Shown: in pieces, positions 36,439 to 44,587 of the stretch
Position numbering within the stretch: position 1 is the stretch's first letter
How the letters are laid out: every line of letters begins with the position of its first letter
Assembly: GCF_001697185.1 (NCBI RefSeq)
Contig: NZ_CP014224.1
Span: 2,526,501 to 2,590,500, forward strand
Length of the DNA: 64,000 nucleotides
Source: Wenyingzhuangia fucanilytica
GTDB lineage: Bacteria; Bacteroidota; Bacteroidia; Flavobacteriales; Flavobacteriaceae
Reading direction: 5' to 3'
Notes under the pieces: generated by a model
What the model was told of the DNA's origin: nothing
What the model saw: the letters and a program-made list of their open reading frames with translations, nothing else
The model's database searches: none
Made by a program: the position numbers and the translations under genes

Positions 36439-37161
36439 TTATAGCGCTACTTTTACTGCTGCTACAGTTCCGTTTTTAGAAATTTTAACAATGTAAATTC
36501 CAGAAGCCAATCCTTTAGAACCTACTTGTTGACCTGTAACATTGTAAACAGCATCTAGGTTTGCACCATTAACCATAATATTTCCATTAGCTGCATTTAC
36601 AGTTGCTCCAGGTATTACATCAACTGTTTTCATAAACAGAGCTGTATTGTTGTCAAAAACAATTTGCTTAAATTCTACCAAACCACCTGTGGCACTATTA
36701 CTAGCACCAGTATCTCTAGGAACCAAATCAATTTGAACAATATTATCTGTCCAATTGGCATGATTTAATTCAATATCTACAACCTCATTACCTGTTGTTC
36801 CTTGATTCTTCCCCCCCGTAGGAGGTACACTTTCAGAGGTAGAAACAAAAGCTAATCTTAATTGATCATGACCTCCGAAAGCCCCTAACTCTACATGGCA
36901 GTAAGTATAACTAGCTGCAGCAAAAACAGTAGTAATTCCATCTCCTAATCTTATTTTAGAACTAGACCCTGTATCTGTATCTAAGGTATAAATACCTCCA
37001 GCTACTGCTGTATCATCTACAGTATCACCGTCATCTCCATTTACATCCTCTGTATTAACGGCTGCCCAACCTTCATTGTTTCCATCCGTTTCAAACTGAT
37101 AGTTTTGAGCATTCATAAATGTTACTGCTAGCAAAGCAGCGATAAAAGTAATTTTTCTCAT
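36439..37161 (-). CDS. Small type IX secreted protein with one putative carbohydrate-binding module
   Basis: A 240-residue protein. The start at 37161 (MRKITFIAAL) is preferred to the in-frame ATG at 37203, because it gives a normal signal peptide ending MNAQ. One module (about 20-165) begins YQFETDGNNEGW and ends FKQIVFDNN. A T9SS C-terminal sorting domain (about 175-240) follows, nearly identical in its core (GANLDAVYNVTGQQVG) to that of the gene downstream. It has its own terminator. Catalytic residues are not apparent, so a stand-alone binding protein is the best guess. The likeness of the sorting domains suggests duplication from a common ancestor. Confidence 0.75.
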   Translation of the reverse strand: MRKITFIAALLAVTFMNAQNYQFETDGNNEGWAAVNTEDVNGDDGDTVDDTAVAGGIYTLDTDTGSSSKIRLGDGITTVFAAASYTYCHVELGAFGGHDQLRLAFVSTSESVPPTGGKNQGTTGNEVVDIELNHANWTDNIVQIDLVPRDTGASNSATGGLVEFKQIVFDNNTALFMKTVDVIPGATVNAANGNIMVNGANLDAVYNVTGQQVGSKGLASGIYIVKISKNGTVAAVKVAL

Positions 37162-37283
37162 AATAGTATATTTTTTAAGTTCTGTGTTTGTTAAAGTTAG
37201 CAAACCTTATTTGCATTAACAAATGTTTGCACATATTAACAACTCCTTAATTTCAAGATTCTTAAAAAAACACCTTTAAATTA

Positions 37284-39032
37284 TTAAATTACAAGCTTAA
37301 CAACCTCTGTTTGGTTGTTTTTTGTAACCACTACTAGATAAATTCCGTGGCTTAAATTAGCATTTTCTAATAGTACACCTGTAATACTATATACTGCTTT
37401 TAAATTGGCTCCTTTAACATAAATAGTTCCGTTATCTGAGCTCACAATTACATCTTTTAACTTTTTAGGAATGGTAGAGGTTGACAAAGATGAATTTGCA
37501 TCAAAAATAATTTTATCTATTTCAATTGTTCCATCAGCAACAAATGCAGCATTTCCGTTATCTTTTACATGAAATTTTATATCGTTTACCGTAGCTGTCC
37601 AACCATCTAGTCCAGTACAATCAAAATCTATATATTCAAAATCAGAGTTGTTCTCTGTAATATTATCAATATTTATAAATGTCCTTTTGGTATTATCACT
37701 TTCTTGAGGAAAAGACATTCTTAACATTCCGTTAGAAGTATTGTTTTTTAACAATACATGAGCATAGTTAAAGCTAGAAGCATCTACAGCAGCGGTAGTA
37801 GTTGCATATACAGAAGTAGACCCTGTTGCAATTCCTCCTGAAACAGTTAAATTCCCCCATCCTTCTGCATCTCCATCAGTATCAAAATTAAACTCTTTAG
37901 TAGCAGCAACTCCATCAAACAAGGCATCTATAATATCTTCTACCCAAGTTCTATCACTAACTTTGTAAATTGTTTTGTTAGACTCTTCTCCAGCATCCCA
38001 AACAGTAAAAGCAAAACCTCTGTCTATGGCTGCTTTGGCAACATATCTGTGATATTCTTTTCTAGAAGCTGCATCAGGCCCTCCATGATCTCCATCTTGA
38101 CCTGTACTATAATCGTGTCCATTTACATTATCTGCTCCAAACTCTCCCAATAACACTGGAATATTACCATTATTGGTAGCCCATGTTTTTACTTGATCAA
38201 AATGAGTATCAAGTAAATCATAATCTGATTGAGTTCCCCAATCATTATCTGTGTATTGTTCTTTACCTGAACTGGTAAAATTAAAAGGAACATAGTAATG
38301 GAAAGTAGCCATTAAATAATTATCACTTGCTAAAAAAGAACTTTCCATTTGCTGTGGAGCTTTATAGGTGTTATCTCCTCCTCCATTTACAATCACAATT
38401 CTTGTAGGGTTCTCTTCTCTAATTATGCTTAACATTGCAGGATTGATAATATCTACATCTGCTTTAGACATACTAAAATAAGCTTCATTCATAATTTCGA
38501 ACAAAAGTTCATCAGGCTTATTTTTAAATCTTAGTGAAACAGCTTTCCATAATGCTTTAAAACGATCTACCGCAGCTTCTCTATCGGCTCCAGTTCTATA
38601 ATCATCTTTTGATGCATTATAACTATCCCAAAACCAGTGGTCTCCATGAACATCAATAATTGCAATTAAACCTTTGTTTAGTGCCCAATCTGTTACTTGT
38701 TCAATTCTATCCAAATATGCAGTTGAAAGGGTATAATCATCTGAACTACCAATATAGTTCCCACCAGCATCAGTATAATTTACACTTGATAAAGGAGTTA
38801 AGTAAGTATCAAAACGAATAGGAATTCTAACTGTTTTAAAACCTTTTGCTTTTACATCGTCAAAATAAGTTTCTTCAACCGCAGGTGCCCAGTTTCCTTC
38901 AATTGGAGCACTCATCACATTACCTAAATTAATTCCTCTCCCCATTTTAGCAATCATTTGGGTAGGGGTTGTTTGTGAAAATAATTGCGCACTAATAAAT
39001 AATGCTAAAAAAAATAAAGTAGTTTTTTTCAT
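37284..39032 (-). CDS. GH5 endo-glycanase with C-terminal binding module and T9SS sorting domain
   Basis: A 582-residue secreted enzyme: signal peptide (ending LFSQ, residue 20), GH5 (beta/alpha)8 domain about 25-370, module about 380-505 starting FNFDTDGDAEGW, and T9SS sorting domain about 515-582. Catalytic acid/base Glu183 lies in FEIMNEAY and nucleophile Glu297 in LLGEFGAD. The conserved DVHG-x2-W and the TFHYY segment with its subsite His are also present. GH5 covers cellulases, mannanases, xylanases and others; I cannot fix the subfamily by eye. The shared C-terminal module links this enzyme to the two small secreted proteins downstream. It is probably monocistronic, with no strong terminator seen in 37162-37283. 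Confidence 0.88.
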   Translation of the reverse strand: MKKTTLFFLALFISAQLFSQTTPTQMIAKMGRGINLGNVMSAPIEGNWAPAVEETYFDDVKAKGFKTVRIPIRFDTYLTPLSSVNYTDAGGNYIGSSDDYTLSTAYLDRIEQVTDWALNKGLIAIIDVHGDHWFWDSYNASKDDYRTGADREAAVDRFKALWKAVSLRFKNKPDELLFEIMNEAYFSMSKADVDIINPAMLSIIREENPTRIVIVNGGGDNTYKAPQQMESSFLASDNYLMATFHYYVPFNFTSSGKEQYTDNDWGTQSDYDLLDTHFDQVKTWATNNGNIPVLLGEFGADNVNGHDYSTGQDGDHGGPDAASRKEYHRYVAKAAIDRGFAFTVWDAGEESNKTIYKVSDRTWVEDIIDALFDGVAATKEFNFDTDGDAEGWGNLTVSGGIATGSTSVYATTTAAVDASSFNYAHVLLKNNTSNGMLRMSFPQESDNTKRTFINIDNITENNSDFEYIDFDCTGLDGWTATVNDIKFHVKDNGNAAFVADGTIEIDKIIFDANSSLSTSTIPKKLKDVIVSSDNGTIYVKGANLKAVYSITGVLLENANLSHGIYLVVVTKNNQTEVVKLVI

Positions 39033-39079
39033 GTTTGTTTGTAGTAATAATTGTTAGTTTTAAATAGGGGTAAATATTT

Positions 39080-39427
39080 TTATTGCGTTTTTGATTGTTG
39101 CCATACTTTTCGCTGTATTGGCGTTAAAACTTCGTTGGTTTTTTTCCAATTTGTATAATACAAGTCGCTTAATTGCTGTTTTTCATCTTCTTTAGATAAA
39201 CCAAGCGCTTTAATTTCTTTTGTTTTATCTAGTTTTTCTACAAACAAAAGTGTGATTTTATCTTTTTGTTCTTTGGTTAAAGAAGCACTATCATCTAAAC
39301 CGATTAATTGTTTATTAAATTCTTCTGTTGATTTTTGTGCTTTTAAATATTTCCAATCTTGTGCAACAGCATTATTAGTCGCCAAAAACAAATAAAAGAT
39401 AGCTAGTAATAATTTAATCTTTTTCAT
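39080..39427 (-). CDS. Small exported LTxxQ-type (Spy-like) protein
   Basis: A 115-residue periplasmic protein with signal peptide ending AVAQ (residue 23). The mature part is almost entirely charged helix with two repeats of an LTxxQ-like motif (SLTKEQKDKI and VLTPIQRKVW), as in Spy/CpxP and DUF4890 families that bind unfolded proteins or metals. It lies 47 nt upstream of the GH5 gene on the same strand. Whether it is part of the polysaccharide locus is unclear; a periplasmic chaperone role is the family-based guess. Confidence 0.6.
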   Translation of the reverse strand: MKKIKLLLAIFYLFLATNNAVAQDWKYLKAQKSTEEFNKQLIGLDDSASLTKEQKDKITLLFVEKLDKTKEIKALGLSKEDEKQQLSDLYYTNWKKTNEVLTPIQRKVWQQSKTQ

Positions 39428-39554
39428 TATTAATAATTTTTAGGGCAGTTTAGCTTTAGTTGATTTATAAAATTACACTATCGATTAAGATTTAACAATA
39501 AACAACACAGCGCTTTAGCGTGTTTTGTCAATTTCTATACCTTTTAAGTGTAAA

Positions 39555-39588
39555 AAAAAACCATGAAGCCTGAGCTCCATGGTTTTTT
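39555..39588 (-). terminator. Terminator of the sulfatase-GH10-sulfatase operon
   Basis: Stem AAAAAACCATG / CATGGTTTTTT with an additional AGC/GCT pairing inside; about 75 nt after the stop codon at 39663. Confidence 0.8.
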
Positions 39589-39662
39589 AACCTAAAAATT
39601 TTAGTTTGTATAGTACAATATTGGTGTTTCTTCAACCAGATATTGTACCTGTTTTGTTGAAA

Positions 39663-41318
39663 TTACAATTGTTGACTTATAATTTCACTTGTTTTATACC
39701 CAATTCTTTCGGCCATTACATAAATGTATTTACCTTTTAAATCATCTGTAAGCTTAATAGACTCTGTATATAGTTTCCATCCGCTTTTAAAATTTAATTT
39801 AGCATTAGGCTTGTCTAAAATTAGATAAGCTATAGAACTACCTTTTGTATCACATTCAATGCTTACTTTTTTCTTTAAACAGGTAAACTCTGGTTTACTA
39901 GTAACAGGCTGAACTCCATTAGGCCACATTTGATTCACCAAAACATGTTCCGATATCTCTCCATAATCTTTTTGATGTTTTGCCTTTTTTAAATAAGCCT
40001 TACGCATAGTCTTTAATACTTTAGCATAAGCAGGATTGTTAGCTAAATTGTGAATATTAAAAGGATCTTTTTCACAATCATATAACTCCTCTGGTTGTTT
40101 GGTTTGAAACCAATCTGATTGCACATCATTTAACTCTCCTTTTCCGTTTAAATCAAAATACTCGTTCATCATAGGAACTTGCCTTCTATATCCAATTTCC
40201 TTATACTTTGTTTTTTCTGGATAAAAGTTTTTTAAATATAAAAACTGCTTGTTTCTTACAGAACGAATTCTATCTGTAACCTCATCAAATCTATCTGAAC
40301 TACCAAATACATAATCTCTAGGTTTTGCTTCGTACTTTCCTAAAAATGCTTCTCCGTTAAAATACTTTTTTGGTTTTATTCCTGCAATACTCATCATTGT
40401 TGGTGCTAAGTCTGTTAAAGAAATTAATCTATCAGAAGTACCTATTTTTGATGAATTTGGAAACTTAATTAAAAAAGGAATTTTTAATCCAGAATCTAAA
40501 ATAGCTCTTTTTTGTCTTGGTAAAGGACCTCCATGATCGCTGTAAAAGAAAATATAAGTATCATCATACAAACCATCTTCTTTTAATTTGGTAATTAAAT
40601 CTCCTACAACTTTATCCATCATTTCAATATTGCTATAATTTCTAGCAACTGTATATCTAGACAATTCGGTATCTGGAAAATATGGAGGTAAACTCACCTC
40701 TTCGGGCTTAACTGTTAAAGGATATTTTTCGTGCTTCCACAACTTACTTTCATGTGTTAAATTGGTATTAAAAACAGCAAAGAAAGGTTTTCCTTTGGGT
40801 CTATTTCTCCAATGAGCAGATGCATCATTTACATCCCAAGCTGTAACAGGAGCCGCAAATTGGTAATCTGTTTTATCATTATTAGTACAATAATACCCTG
40901 CTGCTCTTAAATATTCTGGAAAACATTTTACTTCTTCAGGAATTACAGCTGAATATTGTCTTACCATTTTACCTTCGATATCTAAATTAATGGTAGTGTC
41001 TTTGTATTTTCTATTTCCCCACGAAGTAATATCAGAACCTGTTCTCATGTGCATGGTTCCAATAGCCGTAGCTTGCATTCCTGTAATAATTGATGATCTT
41101 GAAGGAGCACAAACCCCAACAGTAGCAAACACATTATTATAAACCATACTATGTTTTGCCAAAGCATCTAAGTTGGGCGTTTTAGCTGTGTTATCTCCGT
41201 ACATAGACAATGTAGGACTTATATCTTCTGTAACAATCCACAAAACATTGTATTTTTTTTCTTGCGAAAAAATAACAGATGACCACAACATTAATATTAC
41301 CAATAGTAAATTTTTCAT
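39663..41318 (-). CDS. S1 sulfatase with C-terminal beta-sandwich
   Basis: A 551-residue secreted sulfatase. The signal peptide ends IFSQ (residue 19). VTEDISPTLSMYGD holds the metal-binding acidic residues near 31. CAPSRSS places the formylglycine Cys at 70, and YSDHGGPLPRQK is the second metal-site segment. The TEDISPT opening and HGGPLPRQ pattern resemble N-sulfoglucosamine-type (S1_8-like) sulfatases. Residues about 470-551 form a chitobiase-C or Fn3-associated type beta-sandwich (ECDTKGSSIAYLILD), not part of the core fold. It follows GH10 by 4 nt and ends the operon. Confidence 0.87.
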   Translation of the reverse strand: MKNLLLVILMLWSSVIFSQEKKYNVLWIVTEDISPTLSMYGDNTAKTPNLDALAKHSMVYNNVFATVGVCAPSRSSIITGMQATAIGTMHMRTGSDITSWGNRKYKDTTINLDIEGKMVRQYSAVIPEEVKCFPEYLRAAGYYCTNNDKTDYQFAAPVTAWDVNDASAHWRNRPKGKPFFAVFNTNLTHESKLWKHEKYPLTVKPEEVSLPPYFPDTELSRYTVARNYSNIEMMDKVVGDLITKLKEDGLYDDTYIFFYSDHGGPLPRQKRAILDSGLKIPFLIKFPNSSKIGTSDRLISLTDLAPTMMSIAGIKPKKYFNGEAFLGKYEAKPRDYVFGSSDRFDEVTDRIRSVRNKQFLYLKNFYPEKTKYKEIGYRRQVPMMNEYFDLNGKGELNDVQSDWFQTKQPEELYDCEKDPFNIHNLANNPAYAKVLKTMRKAYLKKAKHQKDYGEISEHVLVNQMWPNGVQPVTSKPEFTCLKKKVSIECDTKGSSIAYLILDKPNAKLNFKSGWKLYTESIKLTDDLKGKYIYVMAERIGYKTSEIISQQL

Positions 41319-41322
41319 TGTC

Positions 41323-43077
41323 TTATAATTTTATTTTTATCTTTTTATCGCAACCTTCTTCTAGGTTAAAGGTTCCTGTGTGTATTTTATCATTTACCAA
41401 AAGTTTGTATTCATAAGTTCCATAAAAACCTTTTAACTCATAACTTCCTTTTTCATTGGTTTTAAAATTCTCTACAGTTTTCCATTCTTTATGAACTAAA
41501 GAATAAAAAGCAGCTCCCATAGCTGTCATTCTTCCTTGTTTATTGTAAAACGCCGCTTTATTGTTTTTATCTTGATGATATCCCCAAAACAGAAATTCGC
41601 TTACATTGGGTTTACTAAAAGCTGCAATCATAAAATCTCTTGTATATTGATATCTTATTTCTTCATCATCAATCTCCATGGTAAATTCAGAAATACTAAT
41701 GTCCTTTTTTAACTGACTATAATAATCTATTATACTTAAGACTTTTGTAGGTGGTGTTAAATCTGTACCCATATGGCACTGTATTCCTACTCCATCAACC
41801 AAACCGTTAGTATGTTCATCAATTCTTTTAACAAAATCGTAATACCATTTTTGTTTTTGAGTATCAATTCCTCCTTTGCTTATAATTCCATACTCATTAG
41901 TAAACCTTGCAATTGAAGAATCTAATTTTTTAACTTCTTTAAAAGCATTGTAAATAATTTGTTCTGATCCTGTAATTTCTTGTAAATCTTTATTAGTATA
42001 AGCTTCATTAACCACATCCCACGATGAAAATTTCCCTTTGGTTTTAGAAACAATATCGGTTACATGATTTTCTATCAAACTTATTACCTTTTTAGGATGA
42101 TCCTTATTTTTTTCAACCTCTTTAGGCAAGTAAGAAAAACCTGGCCAAACCAACACATGTCCTTTTAATCTGATTCCGTCTTGACGTAAAACTTCTATAG
42201 CATTTAAAACTCTTTCTCTATTTTTTATTCTATGCCATGATTTTATTTTGGTATCATTTTCAAACACCGCAGTATTAAAAGTTTTTTTAAAGAAACTATA
42301 TTGCGCAGGGTTATTTAGCACCTCATCAGCATTAATAGCGGCTCCAAACGGAAAACTGTGTTTAGATAATACCACGTTGATTTGAGTATCTTTTAAAGGC
42401 TTATCATCTTCATCAGTAAAAACTAATTCAACTGTTCCTTTTCTGATTTTTTTTATACGATCATTTGCCTCATTTCTCCACGCTGCATTTTTTTTCATTC
42501 CAGCATATTTGATTTGAGTTTTAGGCAAATCAGATATTTTTATGTTTTCTGGAAACTTTATAAACTTGATGTTTTTCATCAATAAAGTTTGTGGCCTATA
42601 TCCAAATTGAAAAACCATTGAAAATTCATTTGGATTAGGAACTATAGTTGTTTTATAAGGCACGTAATATGTTTGCCACTTGGATGCAATACTTATGGTC
42701 TGAATCATATTATCCTTATAACTATTGCTTTGCTTTAAAATACAACTTAATTTGGCCTCCCCTGTTTCCAAACTAGATTTGGTAGTAATTGCATCAAAAG
42801 CCAACAAGTACACTTGTTTTTCTTTAGGTTGAAATGATTTTGTTGGAAACATCGCAGACAACTCATAAATAAATTTTGGCTGCTCTTTGGTGTCAAATTT
42901 TAATATCAACGAATCTTTGTCGACTACAGAAATTCCTCCAAATTGTTTTTTGATGTTTAAGTGTTGAAGTTTTTTATACTCCAATAAACTCTCTCCATTA
43001 GTAGGTATTGGCCCTTGCGAAAAAACAGAACTAACTCCCAAACTTAGTAGTAACAATAGCGATTTAAAGTGCATCAT
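41323..43077 (-). CDS. Divergent GH10 endo-xylanase-like enzyme
   Basis: A secreted protein of about 584 residues. The start at 43077 (or the next ATG, 43074) immediately follows the stop of the upstream sulfatase and gives a signal peptide ending FSQ (residue 21); a longer in-frame start would lie inside the sulfatase gene. Residues about 25-190 are an N-terminal jelly-roll-like module, about 210-245 a small Ig-like piece, and about 245-515 the GH10 barrel with acid/base Glu358 (WDVVNEAY) and nucleophile Glu464 (SEFTMEI). The usual GHTLVWH motif is GHVLVWPG here, with Pro replacing a conserved subsite His, as in a poorly studied GH10 branch. A short beta domain follows (about 525-584). It lies between two sulfatase genes, so its glycan is probably sulfated. 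Confidence 0.85.
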   Translation of the reverse strand: MMHFKSLLLLLSLGVSSVFSQGPIPTNGESLLEYKKLQHLNIKKQFGGISVVDKDSLILKFDTKEQPKFIYELSAMFPTKSFQPKEKQVYLLAFDAITTKSSLETGEAKLSCILKQSNSYKDNMIQTISIASKWQTYYVPYKTTIVPNPNEFSMVFQFGYRPQTLLMKNIKFIKFPENIKISDLPKTQIKYAGMKKNAAWRNEANDRIKKIRKGTVELVFTDEDDKPLKDTQINVVLSKHSFPFGAAINADEVLNNPAQYSFFKKTFNTAVFENDTKIKSWHRIKNRERVLNAIEVLRQDGIRLKGHVLVWPGFSYLPKEVEKNKDHPKKVISLIENHVTDIVSKTKGKFSSWDVVNEAYTNKDLQEITGSEQIIYNAFKEVKKLDSSIARFTNEYGIISKGGIDTQKQKWYYDFVKRIDEHTNGLVDGVGIQCHMGTDLTPPTKVLSIIDYYSQLKKDISISEFTMEIDDEEIRYQYTRDFMIAAFSKPNVSEFLFWGYHQDKNNKAAFYNKQGRMTAMGAAFYSLVHKEWKTVENFKTNEKGSYELKGFYGTYEYKLLVNDKIHTGTFNLEEGCDKKIKIKL

Positions 43078-43078
43078 C

Positions 43079-44476
43079 TTAAAACGATTTTTTCCATTTT
43101 TGTAAATCCTTTGATAAAGAAGCCGTAATTTTTGGGTTTTCTTTAGCCACATTATTTTTTTCGTAAGGATCTTGTTTTAGGTTATATAACTCTACAACTC
43201 CTTTTTCGTAAAAATCAATCAATTTCCAATCTCCCTTTCTAACTGCAGAACTTTTTGCATCTCCAGTATTTACAGGTCTTGCTTTTGATGAATGCCAATA
43301 CACCTCCCTATCAGACCAATCTTTTTTACCTTTTAAAACTGGTAAAAGACTCTTTCCGTTTACTCCACAAACTTTTTTCTCACCAGCAACATCAATCAAA
43401 GTAGGAAATACATCCATCAACATTACTAAAGAATTCTCCTCTACTCTAGGGGTAAAATGATTGTTCCACTTTACCATAAACGGAATTTTAATTCCACCTT
43501 CGTACAACCAACCTTTTCCTGCTCTTAAAGGAAAGTTTGAAGTTGCCAATTGTCTTTTATGGGTTCCATCATTAGACAACCCTCCATGATCTGATGATAA
43601 AATAATGATGGTATTATCTGCAATTCCTAACTTTTTTAACTCGTTTAAAACACGACCTACATTTACATCCATATTTTCTACCATGGCTGCATACTCTGCA
43701 TTGTCTTGTCTCATTTTGGTTCTACCCGTTCCTTCTAAAATATATTCTGGCTGATTTCCATAATCAAAAGATTTGATTTGTTTTTTGTTTCTATCAACAT
43801 CTTCTTTTTTAGCTTCTATAGGTTGATGAACAGCATAAAAAGCCAACATTGCCATAAAAGGTTTAGATTTATCAACACTATCAATATGTTGAAGAACTTG
43901 CGTAGTAAGTACATCTGTTAAATAATCACCTTTTTTACTAATTTCTTCTAAATCTTTAATAGGAGCTTTTTTTACATTTTTATTATGTCCTTTGGGAGTA
44001 TTAAAAGGATAAATATAGCTAATTGGAGACCCAGCATGTCCCGCAGCTACAGAAACATCATATCCAAATCCTTTAGGGCTACTCTCCTCATCTCCCAGGT
44101 GCCATTTTCCAAAATAAGCTGTTTGATATCCAGCTTTGTTTAATTTATGAACAAAGTTTTTACTGTCTTTTACATCTGACATTTCAAAACCATCATCTGG
44201 AACATCTCCATCCTTTACAGGATAATCTCCAGTCATCATAGCATAACGTGAAGGTACGCAACGAGGATAATTTGCATAAGCATTTTTAAACACCACAGAT
44301 TCTTTTGCCAACTGGTCTATATTAGGTGTTTGATAAATTTTAGAACCATTACAGCTTAAATCATGATACCCTAAATCATCTACGTGTAAAATAATAATAT
44401 TCGGTTTTGAATTTTGTGCCAAAACTAGTTGAATGGATAAAACCCAAAACATTTTGAAGAACATGGATGTTTTCAT
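43079..44476 (-). CDS. Secreted S1 sulfatase
   Basis: A 465-residue sulfatase with signal peptide ending VLAQ (residue 20). HVDDLGYHDLSCNGS gives the metal ligands near residue 32, CVPSRYAMMTGDYP the formylglycine Cys73, YFGKWHLGDEE the GKWHLG motif, and LSSDHGGLSNDG the second metal-site segment. It is the first gene of the sulfatase-GH10-sulfatase operon, and its stop codon is one base from the GH10 start, so translation is probably coupled. A terminator-like hairpin lies only 23-57 nt upstream of its start codon (44499-44533). The subfamily is not assigned. Confidence 0.88.
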   Translation of the reverse strand: MKTSMFFKMFWVLSIQLVLAQNSKPNIIILHVDDLGYHDLSCNGSKIYQTPNIDQLAKESVVFKNAYANYPRCVPSRYAMMTGDYPVKDGDVPDDGFEMSDVKDSKNFVHKLNKAGYQTAYFGKWHLGDEESSPKGFGYDVSVAAGHAGSPISYIYPFNTPKGHNKNVKKAPIKDLEEISKKGDYLTDVLTTQVLQHIDSVDKSKPFMAMLAFYAVHQPIEAKKEDVDRNKKQIKSFDYGNQPEYILEGTGRTKMRQDNAEYAAMVENMDVNVGRVLNELKKLGIADNTIIILSSDHGGLSNDGTHKRQLATSNFPLRAGKGWLYEGGIKIPFMVKWNNHFTPRVEENSLVMLMDVFPTLIDVAGEKKVCGVNGKSLLPVLKGKKDWSDREVYWHSSKARPVNTGDAKSSAVRKGDWKLIDFYEKGVVELYNLKQDPYEKNNVAKENPKITASLSKDLQKWKKSF

Positions 44477-44498
44477 ATTTATAATTCTTTTATGATAA

Positions 44499-44533
44499 AA
44501 AAGGATAGACGCAAAACAAGCATCTATCCTTTT
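44499..44533 (-). terminator. Terminator-like hairpin between two sulfatase genes
   Basis: Stem AAAAGGATAG / CTATCCTTTT with inner GC pairing and a T run on the minus strand. It lies 55 nt after the stop at 44588 and only 23 nt before the next start codon, so it may be a partial terminator or attenuator rather than a clean operon boundary. Confidence 0.7.
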
Positions 44534-44587
44534 ACAATTATTTACGATACAATTTACTTGCTATAATTGATACTAAATTCCGTTAAG

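Noticed and set aside
34939-37161. Possible tandem-repeat adhesin made of the two small secreted proteins
   Set aside because: Each protein has its own signal peptide and T9SS sorting domain and there is a terminator between them; they are separate genes, not a broken larger one.
43078-43152. Longer N-terminus for GH10 starting inside the upstream sulfatase
   Set aside because: It adds a basic stretch that would hide the signal peptide; the ATG right after the sulfatase stop is natural.
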